Positions 8,128 through 14,833 of a stretch of DNA of 14,833 nt are shown in pieces. A program made the translations under genes and the position numbers. Location: assembly GCA_003577365.1 (NCBI GenBank), contig QEUY01000020.1:1-14833 (forward strand), in the 5' to 3' direction. The DNA is from Chloroflexota bacterium (lineage in GTDB: Bacteria > Chloroflexota > Anaerolineae > Caldilineales > Caldilineaceae). Under the pieces are notes generated by a model. The model saw only the letters and a program-made list of their open reading frames with translations. It did not search any database and was not told the DNA's origin. Within the stretch, counting starts at the first letter, position 1. Every line of letters starts with the position of its first letter.

Positions 8128-10092
8128 ATGGCGACTACGGCGATTCCTGCGGTCAAGACCATCCCGGCGTTCTCCGAGGCCACCTTGGACCCCCGGGTGC
8201 CGCCCGGCCCGATTGAGGAGAAGTGGGACAAGGCGCGCTTTGAGATGAAGCTGGTGAACCCTGCCAACCGCCGCCGCCACCACATCATCGTGGTGGGGTC
8301 GGGGCTGGCGGGCGCATCGGCGGCGGCCTCGCTGGGCGAGATGGGCTATAAGGTCTCCTGTTTCTGTTATCAAGACAGCCCGCGCCGCGCCCACAGCGTG
8401 GCCGCGCAGGGTGGGATCAACGCGGCCAAGAACTATCGTAACGACGGCGACAGCATTTTCCGGCTCTTCTATGACACGGTGAAGGGCGGCGACTATCGCT
8501 CACGCGAGGCGAATGTCTACCGGCTGGCCCAGGTGAGCAACAACATCATCGACCAGTGCGTGGCGCAGGGCGTGCCCTTTGCGCGTGAGTATGGCGGGAT
8601 GTTGGACAACCGCTCGTTTGGCGGCGCACAGGTGTCGCGCACCTTTTATGCGCGCGGCCAGACAGGCCAGCAGCTTCTGCTCGGCGCGTATCAGGCATTG
8701 GAACGGCAGGTCCACGCCGGCCAGGTGGCGATGCACACGCGCGACGAGATGCTCGACCTGGTGGTGGTCGATGGCCGGGCGCGCGGCATCATCACACGCA
8801 ACATGCGCACGGGCGCAATCGAGACGCATGTGGCCGATGCCGTTGTGCTCTGCACCGGCGGCTACAGCAACGTCTACTATCTCTCGACCAACGCCAAGGG
8901 CTGCAACGCCACGGCGATCTGGCGAGCGTATAAGCGCGGGGCTTTCTTTGCCAACCCCTGCTTCACGCAGATTCACCCCACCTGTATTCCCCAGTCGGGC
9001 GAATATCAGTCGAAGCTGACGCTGATGAGTGAATCGCTGCGTAACGACGGGCGCATCTGGGTGCCACGCAAGGCGGGCGATATGCGCCCACCCAACGACA
9101 TCCCCAAAGAGGAACGTTGGTATTATCTGGAGGAACGCTATCCGAGCTTTGGCAACTTGGTGCCGCGCGACATTGCGTCGCGCGCGGCCAAGAATGTGGT
9201 GGATGCGGGCCATGGGGTGGGCGAGCGGCGCAACGGCGTCTATCTGGATTTTGCCGACGCCATCAGCCGGCTGGGCGAGAAGGTGATCCGTGACCGCTAT
9301 GGCAACCTGTTTGATATGTACGAAAATATCACAGGGGAGAACCCGTATAAGGTGCCGATGCGCATCTACCCCGCGCTGCACTACACCATGGGCGGGCTGT
9401 GGGTCGACTATCATCTGATGAGTACGATCCCAGGGCTATTTGTGCTGGGCGAGGCCAATTTCTCGGACCACGGGGCGAACCGGCTGGGCGCCAGCGCGCT
9501 GATGCAGGGGTTGGCGGACGGTTACTTTATCATTCCCTACACGCTGGGCGACTACCTGGCGACCACCAAACTGAACCCGGTGGACGAAACCAACGCGGCC
9601 TTCCGCAGTGTCGGGAACGACGTGCAGCAGCGTGTGAAGCGGCTGATGAGCGTCAACGGCGAGCGCTCGCCCGATTCATTCCATCGCGAACTGGGCCACA
9701 TCATGTGGAATTACTGTGGCATGGAGCGCACGGCCGAAGGGCTGAAGACGGCGCTGGAGAAGATCCCGGCGCTGCGTGCCGAGTTCTGGGAGAATCTGCG
9801 GATTCTGGGCAGCGACCAGGAACTAAACCAGACCCTAGAGCTGGCGGGCCGGGTGGCCGACTTCCTGGAGCTGGCCGAGTTGATCGTCATCGACGCCCTC
9901 CATCGCGAGGAGTCGTGCGGAGGGCACTTCCGGGCCGAGCATCAGACGCCCGACGGAGAGGCGCAGCGCGACGACGAGCACTTCGCCTATGTGGCCGCTT
10001 GGCAGTACACCGGCAGCGAGAGCGCACCCATCCTGAACAAGGAGCCGTTGACTTTCGAGTATGTCCCGCTGTCGCAACGCAGCTATAAATAA
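8128..10092 (+). CDS. sdhA: Succinate dehydrogenase/fumarate reductase flavoprotein subunit
   Basis: Catalytic FAD subunit of complex II, oxidising succinate to fumarate at the cytoplasmic face of the membrane. At 654 residues it matches the long B. subtilis-type group. The dinucleotide motif GSGLAG is at 57-62. His89 in AHSVAAQGGINAAKN is the expected covalent FAD attachment site. HPTCIP is at 283-288, the catalytic Arg is probably Arg347 (VPRDIASRA), His418 lies in HYTMGGL, and GEANFSDHGANRLGAS is at 441-456. The C-terminal REESCGGHFR segment is also typical. Two in-frame ATGs exist. The GGAGG at 8112-8116 is 11 bases from ATG 8128 but only two from ATG 8119, so 8128 is preferred. It lies 20 bases after sdhC and 27 before sdhB, a clear operon. 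The sequence does not separate SDH from fumarate reductase direction; aerobic SDH is suggested by icd nearby. Confidence 0.97.
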   Translation: MATTAIPAVKTIPAFSEATLDPRVPPGPIEEKWDKARFEMKLVNPANRRRHHIIVVGSGLAGASAAASLGEMGYKVSCFCYQDSPRRAHSVAAQGGINAAKNYRNDGDSIFRLFYDTVKGGDYRSREANVYRLAQVSNNIIDQCVAQGVPFAREYGGMLDNRSFGGAQVSRTFYARGQTGQQLLLGAYQALERQVHAGQVAMHTRDEMLDLVVVDGRARGIITRNMRTGAIETHVADAVVLCTGGYSNVYYLSTNAKGCNATAIWRAYKRGAFFANPCFTQIHPTCIPQSGEYQSKLTLMSESLRNDGRIWVPRKAGDMRPPNDIPKEERWYYLEERYPSFGNLVPRDIASRAAKNVVDAGHGVGERRNGVYLDFADAISRLGEKVIRDRYGNLFDMYENITGENPYKVPMRIYPALHYTMGGLWVDYHLMSTIPGLFVLGEANFSDHGANRLGASALMQGLADGYFIIPYTLGDYLATTKLNPVDETNAAFRSVGNDVQQRVKRLMSVNGERSPDSFHRELGHIMWNYCGMERTAEGLKTALEKIPALRAEFWENLRILGSDQELNQTLELAGRVADFLELAELIVIDALHREESCGGHFRAEHQTPDGEAQRDDEHFAYVAAWQYTGSESAPILNKEPLTFEYVPLSQRSYK

Positions 10093-10119
10093 CGACGATT
10101 CGGGAGAGCGAATTCGACT

Positions 10120-10875
10120 ATGAAATTCAAGCTACGCGTGTGGCGACAACCGAACGCCGATGCCGCAGGCCGGTTTGTGGAATATGAGCTTGACGGCGTC
10201 AGTGCGGACGAGTCCTTCTTGGAGATGCTTGACTTGCTCAATGAGCGACTGCTTCAGCGCGGCGAGGAGCCGGTCGCCTTCGACCACGACTGTCGCGAAG
10301 GGATTTGCGGCATGTGCGGTATGATGATCAACGGGATCGCGCATGGGCCAAAGGCGGCGATCACGACCTGCCAACTGCACATGCGTACCTTTAAGGATGG
10401 CGAGACGCTGGAGATCGAACCCTGGCGCGCCGCCGCCTTCCCGGTGGTGAAAGACCTGATCGTCGACCGCAGCGCACTCGACCGCATCATCCAAGCAGGG
10501 GGCTATATTTCGGTCTCGACGGGCAGCGCGCCGGATGCCAACGCCATCCCTGTGCCCAAAAAGGTGGCGGACACGGCGATGGACGCGGCGGCATGCATTG
10601 GCTGTGGGGCGTGTGTGGCTGCCTGCCCCAATTCGTCGGCCATGCTCTTTACGGCGGCGAAGGCGTCGCATCTCAATTCGCTGCCTCAAGGCCAGGCCGA
10701 ACGCTATGACCGGGCTGTGTTGATGATCCAGGCGCAGGATGCGGAAGGGTTTGGCGGCTGCACCAACATCGGCGAATGTGAGGCCGTCTGCCCCAAGAGC
10801 ATTTCGATTGAATTCATCGCTCAATTGAACCGCGACGTATTGAAGGGCAGTTTGATTGGGGCCGGACAACGCTGA
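10120..10875 (+). CDS. sdhB: Succinate dehydrogenase/fumarate reductase iron-sulfur subunit
   Basis: Electron-transfer subunit linking the FAD of SdhA to the quinone site of SdhC. It is 251 residues, normal for the family. The plant-type ferredoxin domain has Cys58, Cys63, Cys66 (CREGICGMC) and Cys84 for the [2Fe-2S] centre. The C-terminal domain has CIGCGACVAACP with Cys159, Cys162, Cys165 and Cys169, then Cys214, Cys220 and Cys224 (GGCTNIGECEAVCP), which supply the [4Fe-4S] and [3Fe-4S] centres. All expected ligands are present. ATG 10120 is preceded by GGGAGAG at 10102-10108. It is the last gene of the operon; two hairpins follow within 85 bases of its stop. Confidence 0.97.
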   Translation: MKFKLRVWRQPNADAAGRFVEYELDGVSADESFLEMLDLLNERLLQRGEEPVAFDHDCREGICGMCGMMINGIAHGPKAAITTCQLHMRTFKDGETLEIEPWRAAAFPVVKDLIVDRSALDRIIQAGGYISVSTGSAPDANAIPVPKKVADTAMDAAACIGCGACVAACPNSSAMLFTAAKASHLNSLPQGQAERYDRAVLMIQAQDAEGFGGCTNIGECEAVCPKSISIEFIAQLNRDVLKGSLIGAGQR

Positions 10876-10881
10876 CGAGCA

Positions 10882-10907
10882 CCGGTCAGGCCCAACTGCC
10901 TGACCGG
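10882..10907 (+). terminator. First hairpin after sdhB, without T-tract
   Basis: CCGGTCAGGC (10882-10891) pairs perfectly with GCCTGACCGG (10898-10907) around CCAACT, seven bases after the sdhB stop. No T-run follows directly. It resembles the perfect hairpins after the DUF5666 and icd genes and precedes a canonical terminator by only 12 bases. Confidence 0.5.
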
Positions 10908-10919
10908 GTTTGGGCCATC

Positions 10920-10957
10920 GGGAGTTCCTGCCTTTGGGCGGGGGCTCCCCTTTTTTT
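10920..10957 (+). terminator. Intrinsic terminator of the sdhCAB operon
   Basis: A 13-bp stem (10920-10932 with 10937-10949, three G-T wobbles) closes a TTTG loop and is followed by C and seven consecutive T residues (10951-10957). This is the only hairpin in the window with a full U-tract. It should end sdhCAB transcription before the MFS gene. Confidence 0.85.
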
Positions 10958-11000
10958 ACCCGGTCGATCGGGCCATTCCTGACACGAACACGGTTTTGCT

Positions 11001-12479
11001 ATGGCTGTTCCTACCTCGTCTGTCTCGCCTGTAGATGCGCCGGCTTCGTCAGCCCAAAGCGCGGCGACCGCTATCCCCGCGCCGCCGGCACAGGGCGAGT
11101 CGCCGCTCCCAGCCGCGCCGGTGCAGCGTCACGCGCCCTCTTGGTTCTATACCTTTCTGCCCAACCGGATCGGCGCAGGGGCGACGATCAGCCTGGCGGC
11201 CATCTATTTGACCGAGGTCCTGGAGGGCACGCTCGCCCAGGTAGGGGTGGTGACATCGTTGACCAGCGCCGCTACGGTGCCGGCGGCGGCCTTTTGGGGC
11301 TGGCTGAGCGACCGCGTGGGGACGCGCAAGCTCTATTTGATCTTAGGGTTTATCGGCTTTGGGCTGCCCACGCTCCTGATGGGGCTGAGCCAATCGGTGC
11401 TCCAGTTTTTGTTGCTGTCGGTGCTGGTCGGGGCGCTCAGCGTGGCGGGGACGCCGGTGAGCAGCACGCTGATCATGGATACCACGCCCAAGGAGGAGTG
11501 GGATGAGGCGTTTGGGCGCTTCAACCAGATCAGCGGGTGGGGGATGGTGGCGGGGCGTCTGGTCGGGCTGGCCTGTATCGTCTATGGCACGGCGGCTTTG
11601 GGCAATGAGCCTGCCCAGCGCGCCGTCTGGGTCTTGGGCGGCGTGCTGAGCATGCTCAGCGTGGGCTGGGCCTGGTGGAAAGTGCCGGCGCTGCGGCTGC
11701 CGAAGCCGCGTCCGCCGCGTCTGCCGGTGGCAGAAGCCGGGCGTCACACTGGCTTTTCGATCGTTGAACGGGTGCGTTTTCTGCCCCAATCGCTCTATTA
11801 CCTGCCGCGCTGGAACCCGATTGCGAGCTTGTGCGCCCTGTCGCAGCGGTTACGCCGCGCCCCTCGGCGCGGCTGGGCGCTGGTGCGCGAGCCGCTGGTG
11901 GCCTATCTGTGGGCCACCTTCTTCCAGTTTTCGATGTCCACGATGGCCTATACGCCGTTTGCCGTGTGGCAGCGCCAGGAACTGGGCAACTCCACCGGCG
12001 ATGTCTTTTTGGTGGGGCTGATGAACAGCGTGGCGGCGGCGCTGCTCTATCGGGCCATGGGCGGCTGGACGCGCAAGCATGGCAGTCTGCGCGTGCAGAT
12101 GGTCACCGTGGCGCTGCGGGTTGGGGTCTTTGGCGGGTTTGCCCTCATGTCGTGGCTGGGGATGCAGGGGTTGGTGACGCTGGCGCTGCTGATGCTGCTC
12201 CAGGTTGTGAGCGGGCTGAGTTGGGCGGGGATTGCGGTGGCAGGCAACTCGACGGTGGCGCACCTGGCGCCGTCGGGCAACGAGGGCGCGGCCATGGGCG
12301 CATACACGTCCACGTCGAGCATCGGCGCGATCGCGGGCGCGTTCATCAGCGGCTATATGGTGGAATGGCTGGGCTATGGCGTGGTCTTTGGGCTGGGCGC
12401 AGCCGGGACCGGGCTGGCCGTGCTGGTGTTGTGGATGGTGCGGCGCAACGTGGCCGACCCGGAAGCGCACCACCTGTAG
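11001..12479 (+). CDS. MFS transporter
   Basis: Inner-membrane secondary transporter of the major facilitator superfamily, 492 residues. Residues 1-47 are a Pro/Ala/Ser-rich cytoplasmic tail, unusual in length for the family. Hydrophobic helices begin near residue 57. The diagnostic motif A between helices 2 and 3 is clear (WGWLSDRVGTRK, 99-110), and a second-half copy may be the weaker GGWTRKHGS. A central basic and Pro-rich loop (about 230-300) separates two six-helix halves. ATG 11001 has no Shine-Dalgarno; GTG 11121 just before helix 1 is an alternative that would remove most of the tail. The gene follows the sdh terminator by about 40 bases and has no functional partner here. The substrate is unknown; drug or sugar efflux are possible. 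Confidence 0.93.
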   Translation: MAVPTSSVSPVDAPASSAQSAATAIPAPPAQGESPLPAAPVQRHAPSWFYTFLPNRIGAGATISLAAIYLTEVLEGTLAQVGVVTSLTSAATVPAAAFWGWLSDRVGTRKLYLILGFIGFGLPTLLMGLSQSVLQFLLLSVLVGALSVAGTPVSSTLIMDTTPKEEWDEAFGRFNQISGWGMVAGRLVGLACIVYGTAALGNEPAQRAVWVLGGVLSMLSVGWAWWKVPALRLPKPRPPRLPVAEAGRHTGFSIVERVRFLPQSLYYLPRWNPIASLCALSQRLRRAPRRGWALVREPLVAYLWATFFQFSMSTMAYTPFAVWQRQELGNSTGDVFLVGLMNSVAAALLYRAMGGWTRKHGSLRVQMVTVALRVGVFGGFALMSWLGMQGLVTLALLMLLQVVSGLSWAGIAVAGNSTVAHLAPSGNEGAAMGAYTSTSSIGAIAGAFISGYMVEWLGYGVVFGLGAAGTGLAVLVLWMVRRNVADPEAHHL

Positions 12480-12624
12480 GGCGAGCAGATCGGCGGAAGG
12501 GGGGTGGCGCACGGCAGGTAGCGGCACAGTGTTCTGCATCGCTATTTCTCTCTAGTCAGGTGTTGTATAATAGTGCAAACCTTCCGGTAGGGCTACTCAA
12601 GGGTGTACGATTCGCCGAAGCGCA
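12480..12624. promoter_or_regulatory. Intergenic region with a consensus -10 box
   Basis: A perfect TATAAT lies at 12566-12571, directly preceded by TTG. Seventeen bases upstream there is only TATTTC, a poor -35. If used, transcription would start near 12578 with a leader of about 47 bases before the DUF72 gene. I see no clear terminator for the MFS gene in this interval. Confidence 0.4.
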
Positions 12625-13479
12625 ATGGCCGGTATCTATTTGGGCACATCCTCCTGGTCGTTTGACGCCTGGCGCGGGGTCTTTTACCCGGAGGGCTTGG
12701 CAAAGGACGACTATCTTGCCAGCTATGCACGGCGCTTTCGCTCAGTGGAGGTCAACACCAGCTTCTACGGTTTGCCTACGCCGAGCACGCTGCTGCGCTG
12801 GGTCGAGGCCGTGCCGTTGGGGTTTACCTTTGCGCTCAAGTTTCCGCGCCAGATCAGCCACGAAAAGCGGCTGGCGCAGAGTGACGCCGAGACGCTGGCC
12901 TTTTTGGATGTGCTGGCCGCGCTCGGCCCGGCGGCAGGCCCGGCGCTGCTCCAACTGCCTCCGGATTTTACGCGGCGGCGCTATGGCCGGGTGCTGGCAA
13001 GCTATCTGGATTGGCTGGCCCCCCTGGCAGCGCGGTTTCGTGTGGCGGTGGAGGTGCGCGCCGCCGACCTGATGAGCGCAAGCTTTGCGGCCTTTCTGGC
13101 CGAACGCGGCTTTGCCCTGGCCTTGGTCGACCGGGCGGGCACGCCTGACTTGTATGAGATGTGGGACGCGGCGCGCGGCGCGGTCGACTTTGCCTTTGTC
13201 CGCTGGATCGGGGATGACCGCAACGGCCCGAAGGGCGACCGCGAGATCACGGCCGCGCGCGACGCGGATTTGGATCGCTGGGCCACGCGGTTGCGTGCGC
13301 TGCAGGCGCAGGATTGTGATGTGTTTGGCTATATGCACAACCCGTATGAGGGCCATGCCCCGGCCAGCGTGGCGCGGCTGGAAGCTCGGCTGGCCGCACA
13401 GGGGGTAGAGCTGCCTGCCTGGCCGCCCAGTCCGGCGGAGGGGCAGGAGGGCGCAGACGCACAACTGCGACTGTTGTAG
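12625..13479 (+). CDS. DUF72 domain-containing protein
   Basis: Member of the widespread DUF72 (YecE-like) family, which has a TIM-barrel fold and no established biochemical role. The 284-residue length is usual. Family hallmarks are visible: GTSSWSFDAWRGVFYPEGL at residues 7-25, EVNTSFYGLPTP (42-53), FALKFPRQISHEKRL (69-83), a mid-protein strand reading VAVEVR, the FVRWIG strand, and near the C-terminus GYMHNPYEGHAPASVARL. The last 30 residues are Pro- and Gln-rich and probably disordered. ATG 12625 has no strong Shine-Dalgarno. The next gene starts 35 bases after its stop on the same strand, so the two are probably co-transcribed from the promoter candidate at 12566. Confidence 0.93.
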   Translation: MAGIYLGTSSWSFDAWRGVFYPEGLAKDDYLASYARRFRSVEVNTSFYGLPTPSTLLRWVEAVPLGFTFALKFPRQISHEKRLAQSDAETLAFLDVLAALGPAAGPALLQLPPDFTRRRYGRVLASYLDWLAPLAARFRVAVEVRAADLMSASFAAFLAERGFALALVDRAGTPDLYEMWDAARGAVDFAFVRWIGDDRNGPKGDREITAARDADLDRWATRLRALQAQDCDVFGYMHNPYEGHAPASVARLEARLAAQGVELPAWPPSPAEGQEGADAQLRLL

Positions 13480-13514
13480 ACCGGCGGGTGAGGCTGAGAG
13501 CGGAGAAGCGAGCG

Positions 13515-14833
13515 ATGGATCGTACAACACCGGTTGCCCACAGCGAAGAGATTGAACTCTATATTCGCACCTACTATTCGCTGCTGCGCAGCAGCGGGCC
13601 GGTGCGCGTGCGCAGCCTGGAGGAAACCCACGCCGCCATGAAGTCCAGCTTGCATCAGCAAGCGGAAAGCCCGGAGATCGACGTCTCGGCGCTGGTCTAC
13701 TGCGCGCTGCGGCTGCCGGAGTGTATCGCCGAGACCAAGTTGATGGTCATGGGGCAGATGGAAGCTGTCTTCCAGCGCAGCGGCTATGACGTGGAACAAT
13801 GGCAGACGGTGCGTGCCAAGGCGCGGCGGCGTAAATTCTATTTTGACCCCGGCCAGGGTATCTTGGCGGCGTTTATCGCCAGCGTCAGCGATATCGACGA
13901 CCTGATCCCCTGTGTCACCACGCTTCAGATCGAATGGAATAAGATCCATCAGAAGCTGGGCGCAAACGAACTGGGGCGGCGGCTGCAGACTGCGGCCAAC
14001 GATGACGGCTACTTGTCGATGGATGTGCTGGAGGAAGTGCGCGATGCGCTGGGGTTGAGTTCGGCGGACTTTGCCCGCCTGGGCCAGATTTGGCCGGGGA
14101 GTCTGCTGAGCCGCAATCTGCAGCGCGCAGCGCGTTCTGGGCTGGACCTGCGTATCCTGGTCTTGGGCAGCGGTTTGAGCGATTATCGGCGCAGTGTGCA
14201 ACTGTGGTGGCGGCAGATCGAGGAGGAGGCTGCCGCGCTGCGTCTGGATGAGCGCCCCATCTATTTTATCAGCAGCAACGTACACAGCCTGATCAACTTG
14301 GTGTCGGGCCATGCCTGGGAGCTTCAGGAAGACCTGCTGGAGTTTGTGCGGCGCGAGAACCCGGAGAATCTGCTGGCCGAGTATGAAAAGCTGGCCGAGG
14401 ATGATATTGGCAGCCTGGCCAATTTCCTCTACTATGTGGCGCGCATCTATAGCGGCAATGCCAACCGGATCGAGCAGCGCGCCGAGCGCATTGCCGAGCG
14501 CGAGAAACGGGTGGGGCTGGTGCGCGTGAGCGACCCGCGCTATCTGGATGTCGAGGCGCAGTTGATCGAGATCAATTCACTGCAGCGCCAATGGCTAGAT
14601 CCGCGGCTGCGTATCTTTGACGACGAGGAATGGGGGCTGCTCCAGCAGAGCGATGCGCTGCTCTTGAACATCGACTATCCGTTGGGGATGGCGGCCTACC
14701 ACATTTTCAGCCAGGTCTCGACGGCGATAGACCGCATCTTGGGGGTCTATATTTTGGGCAAGGCCGCCACGCTCAACGGCCGCGTGGGCGATGTGATGAT
14801 CCCCAACGTGGTCTATGACGAGCATTCGCGCAA
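13515..14833 (+). CDS. Conserved protein of unknown function (possibly DUF6909), 3' end cut by window edge
   Basis: A single open frame of 439 codons runs from ATG 13515 to the window edge, with GGAGAAG at 13502-13508 as ribosome site. It has no signal peptide or membrane segment, so it is probably cytoplasmic. The first 200 residues are mostly helical. A central part includes LRILVLGSGLSDYRR (212-226) and IYFISSNVHSLINLVSGHAW (249-268). The end, LNIDYPLGMAAYHIFSQV (384-401) and then LGKAATLNGRVGDVMIPNVV (414-433), recalls the glycine-rich, 'GDV-x-IP' element of the nucleoside phosphorylase/AMP nucleosidase fold. I associate this pattern with DUF6909, from recall and unverified. It follows the DUF72 gene by 35 bases. 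A role in nucleotide or nucleoside cleavage is only a hypothesis. Confidence 0.9.
   Translation, partial: MDRTTPVAHSEEIELYIRTYYSLLRSSGPVRVRSLEETHAAMKSSLHQQAESPEIDVSALVYCALRLPECIAETKLMVMGQMEAVFQRSGYDVEQWQTVRAKARRRKFYFDPGQGILAAFIASVSDIDDLIPCVTTLQIEWNKIHQKLGANELGRRLQTAANDDGYLSMDVLEEVRDALGLSSADFARLGQIWPGSLLSRNLQRAARSGLDLRILVLGSGLSDYRRSVQLWWRQIEEEAAALRLDERPIYFISSNVHSLINLVSGHAWELQEDLLEFVRRENPENLLAEYEKLAEDDIGSLANFLYYVARIYSGNANRIEQRAERIAEREKRVGLVRVSDPRYLDVEAQLIEINSLQRQWLDPRLRIFDDEEWGLLQQSDALLLNIDYPLGMAAYHIFSQVSTAIDRILGVYILGKAATLNGRVGDVMIPNVVYDEHSR

Noticed and set aside
11831..13072. 413-codon forward frame overlapping the MFS and DUF72 genes
   Set aside because: It is Gly/Arg/Ala-rich, crosses the end of one clear gene and the start of another, and has neither helices nor motifs.

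Overview
The window is GC-rich bacterial chromosome of ordinary housekeeping type. I see no phage, transposon, plasmid, CRISPR, tRNA or rRNA signal. The gene content suggests a Chloroflexota bacterium, perhaps of the Anaerolineae/Caldilineae group. The pointers are a secreted multi-DUF5666 protein ending in a 'YLPM' tail, a three-gene succinate dehydrogenase with a single-chain cytochrome b558-type anchor, and a conserved unknown gene at the right edge. This assignment is inference from recalled family distribution, not a database result.

Layout. (1) 1-763, minus strand: the ATP-binding subunit of an ABC-2 type exporter, cut by the window edge. (2) 764-1034: a divergent intergenic region with two short dyads and a weak -10 candidate. 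(3) 1035-2769: a secreted protein with a beta-repeat N-terminus and five DUF5666 repeats joined by Asp-rich linkers; one extra G near 1315-1318 breaks its frame. (4) 2770-3169: 400 bases without a convincing gene, holding two perfect hairpins, a doubtful 66-codon ORF and the promoter of the next gene. (5) 3170-5269: an SDR oxidoreductase, probably translated from a leaderless mRNA, followed 42 bases later by NADP-dependent isocitrate dehydrogenase, which ends at a perfect 12-bp hairpin. (6) 5329-7242: a GH13 alpha-glucan enzyme with an N-terminal CBM48-like domain. (7) 7427-10875: sdhC-sdhA-sdhB, encoding succinate:quinone oxidoreductase, with its own promoter candidate and leader, closed by a double hairpin whose second member is a textbook intrinsic terminator. 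(8) 11001-12479: an MFS transporter. (9) 12625-13479: a DUF72 protein, then 13515 to the window end: a large conserved protein of unknown function, cut by the edge.

How the genes work together. Icd and SdhCAB are two oxidative steps of the TCA cycle. Icd makes 2-oxoglutarate and NADPH; SdhCAB passes electrons from succinate to the membrane quinone pool. The GH13 enzyme between them is carbon-storage or alpha-glucan metabolism and has no glycogen-gene neighbours here. The remaining genes look like independent units.

The most useful second looks are the frameshift and repeat architecture of the DUF5666 protein, the leaderless start of the SDR gene, the recurring perfect hairpins that mostly lack U-tracts, and the unknown gene at the right edge. 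I did not find a convincing novel defence or mobile system.
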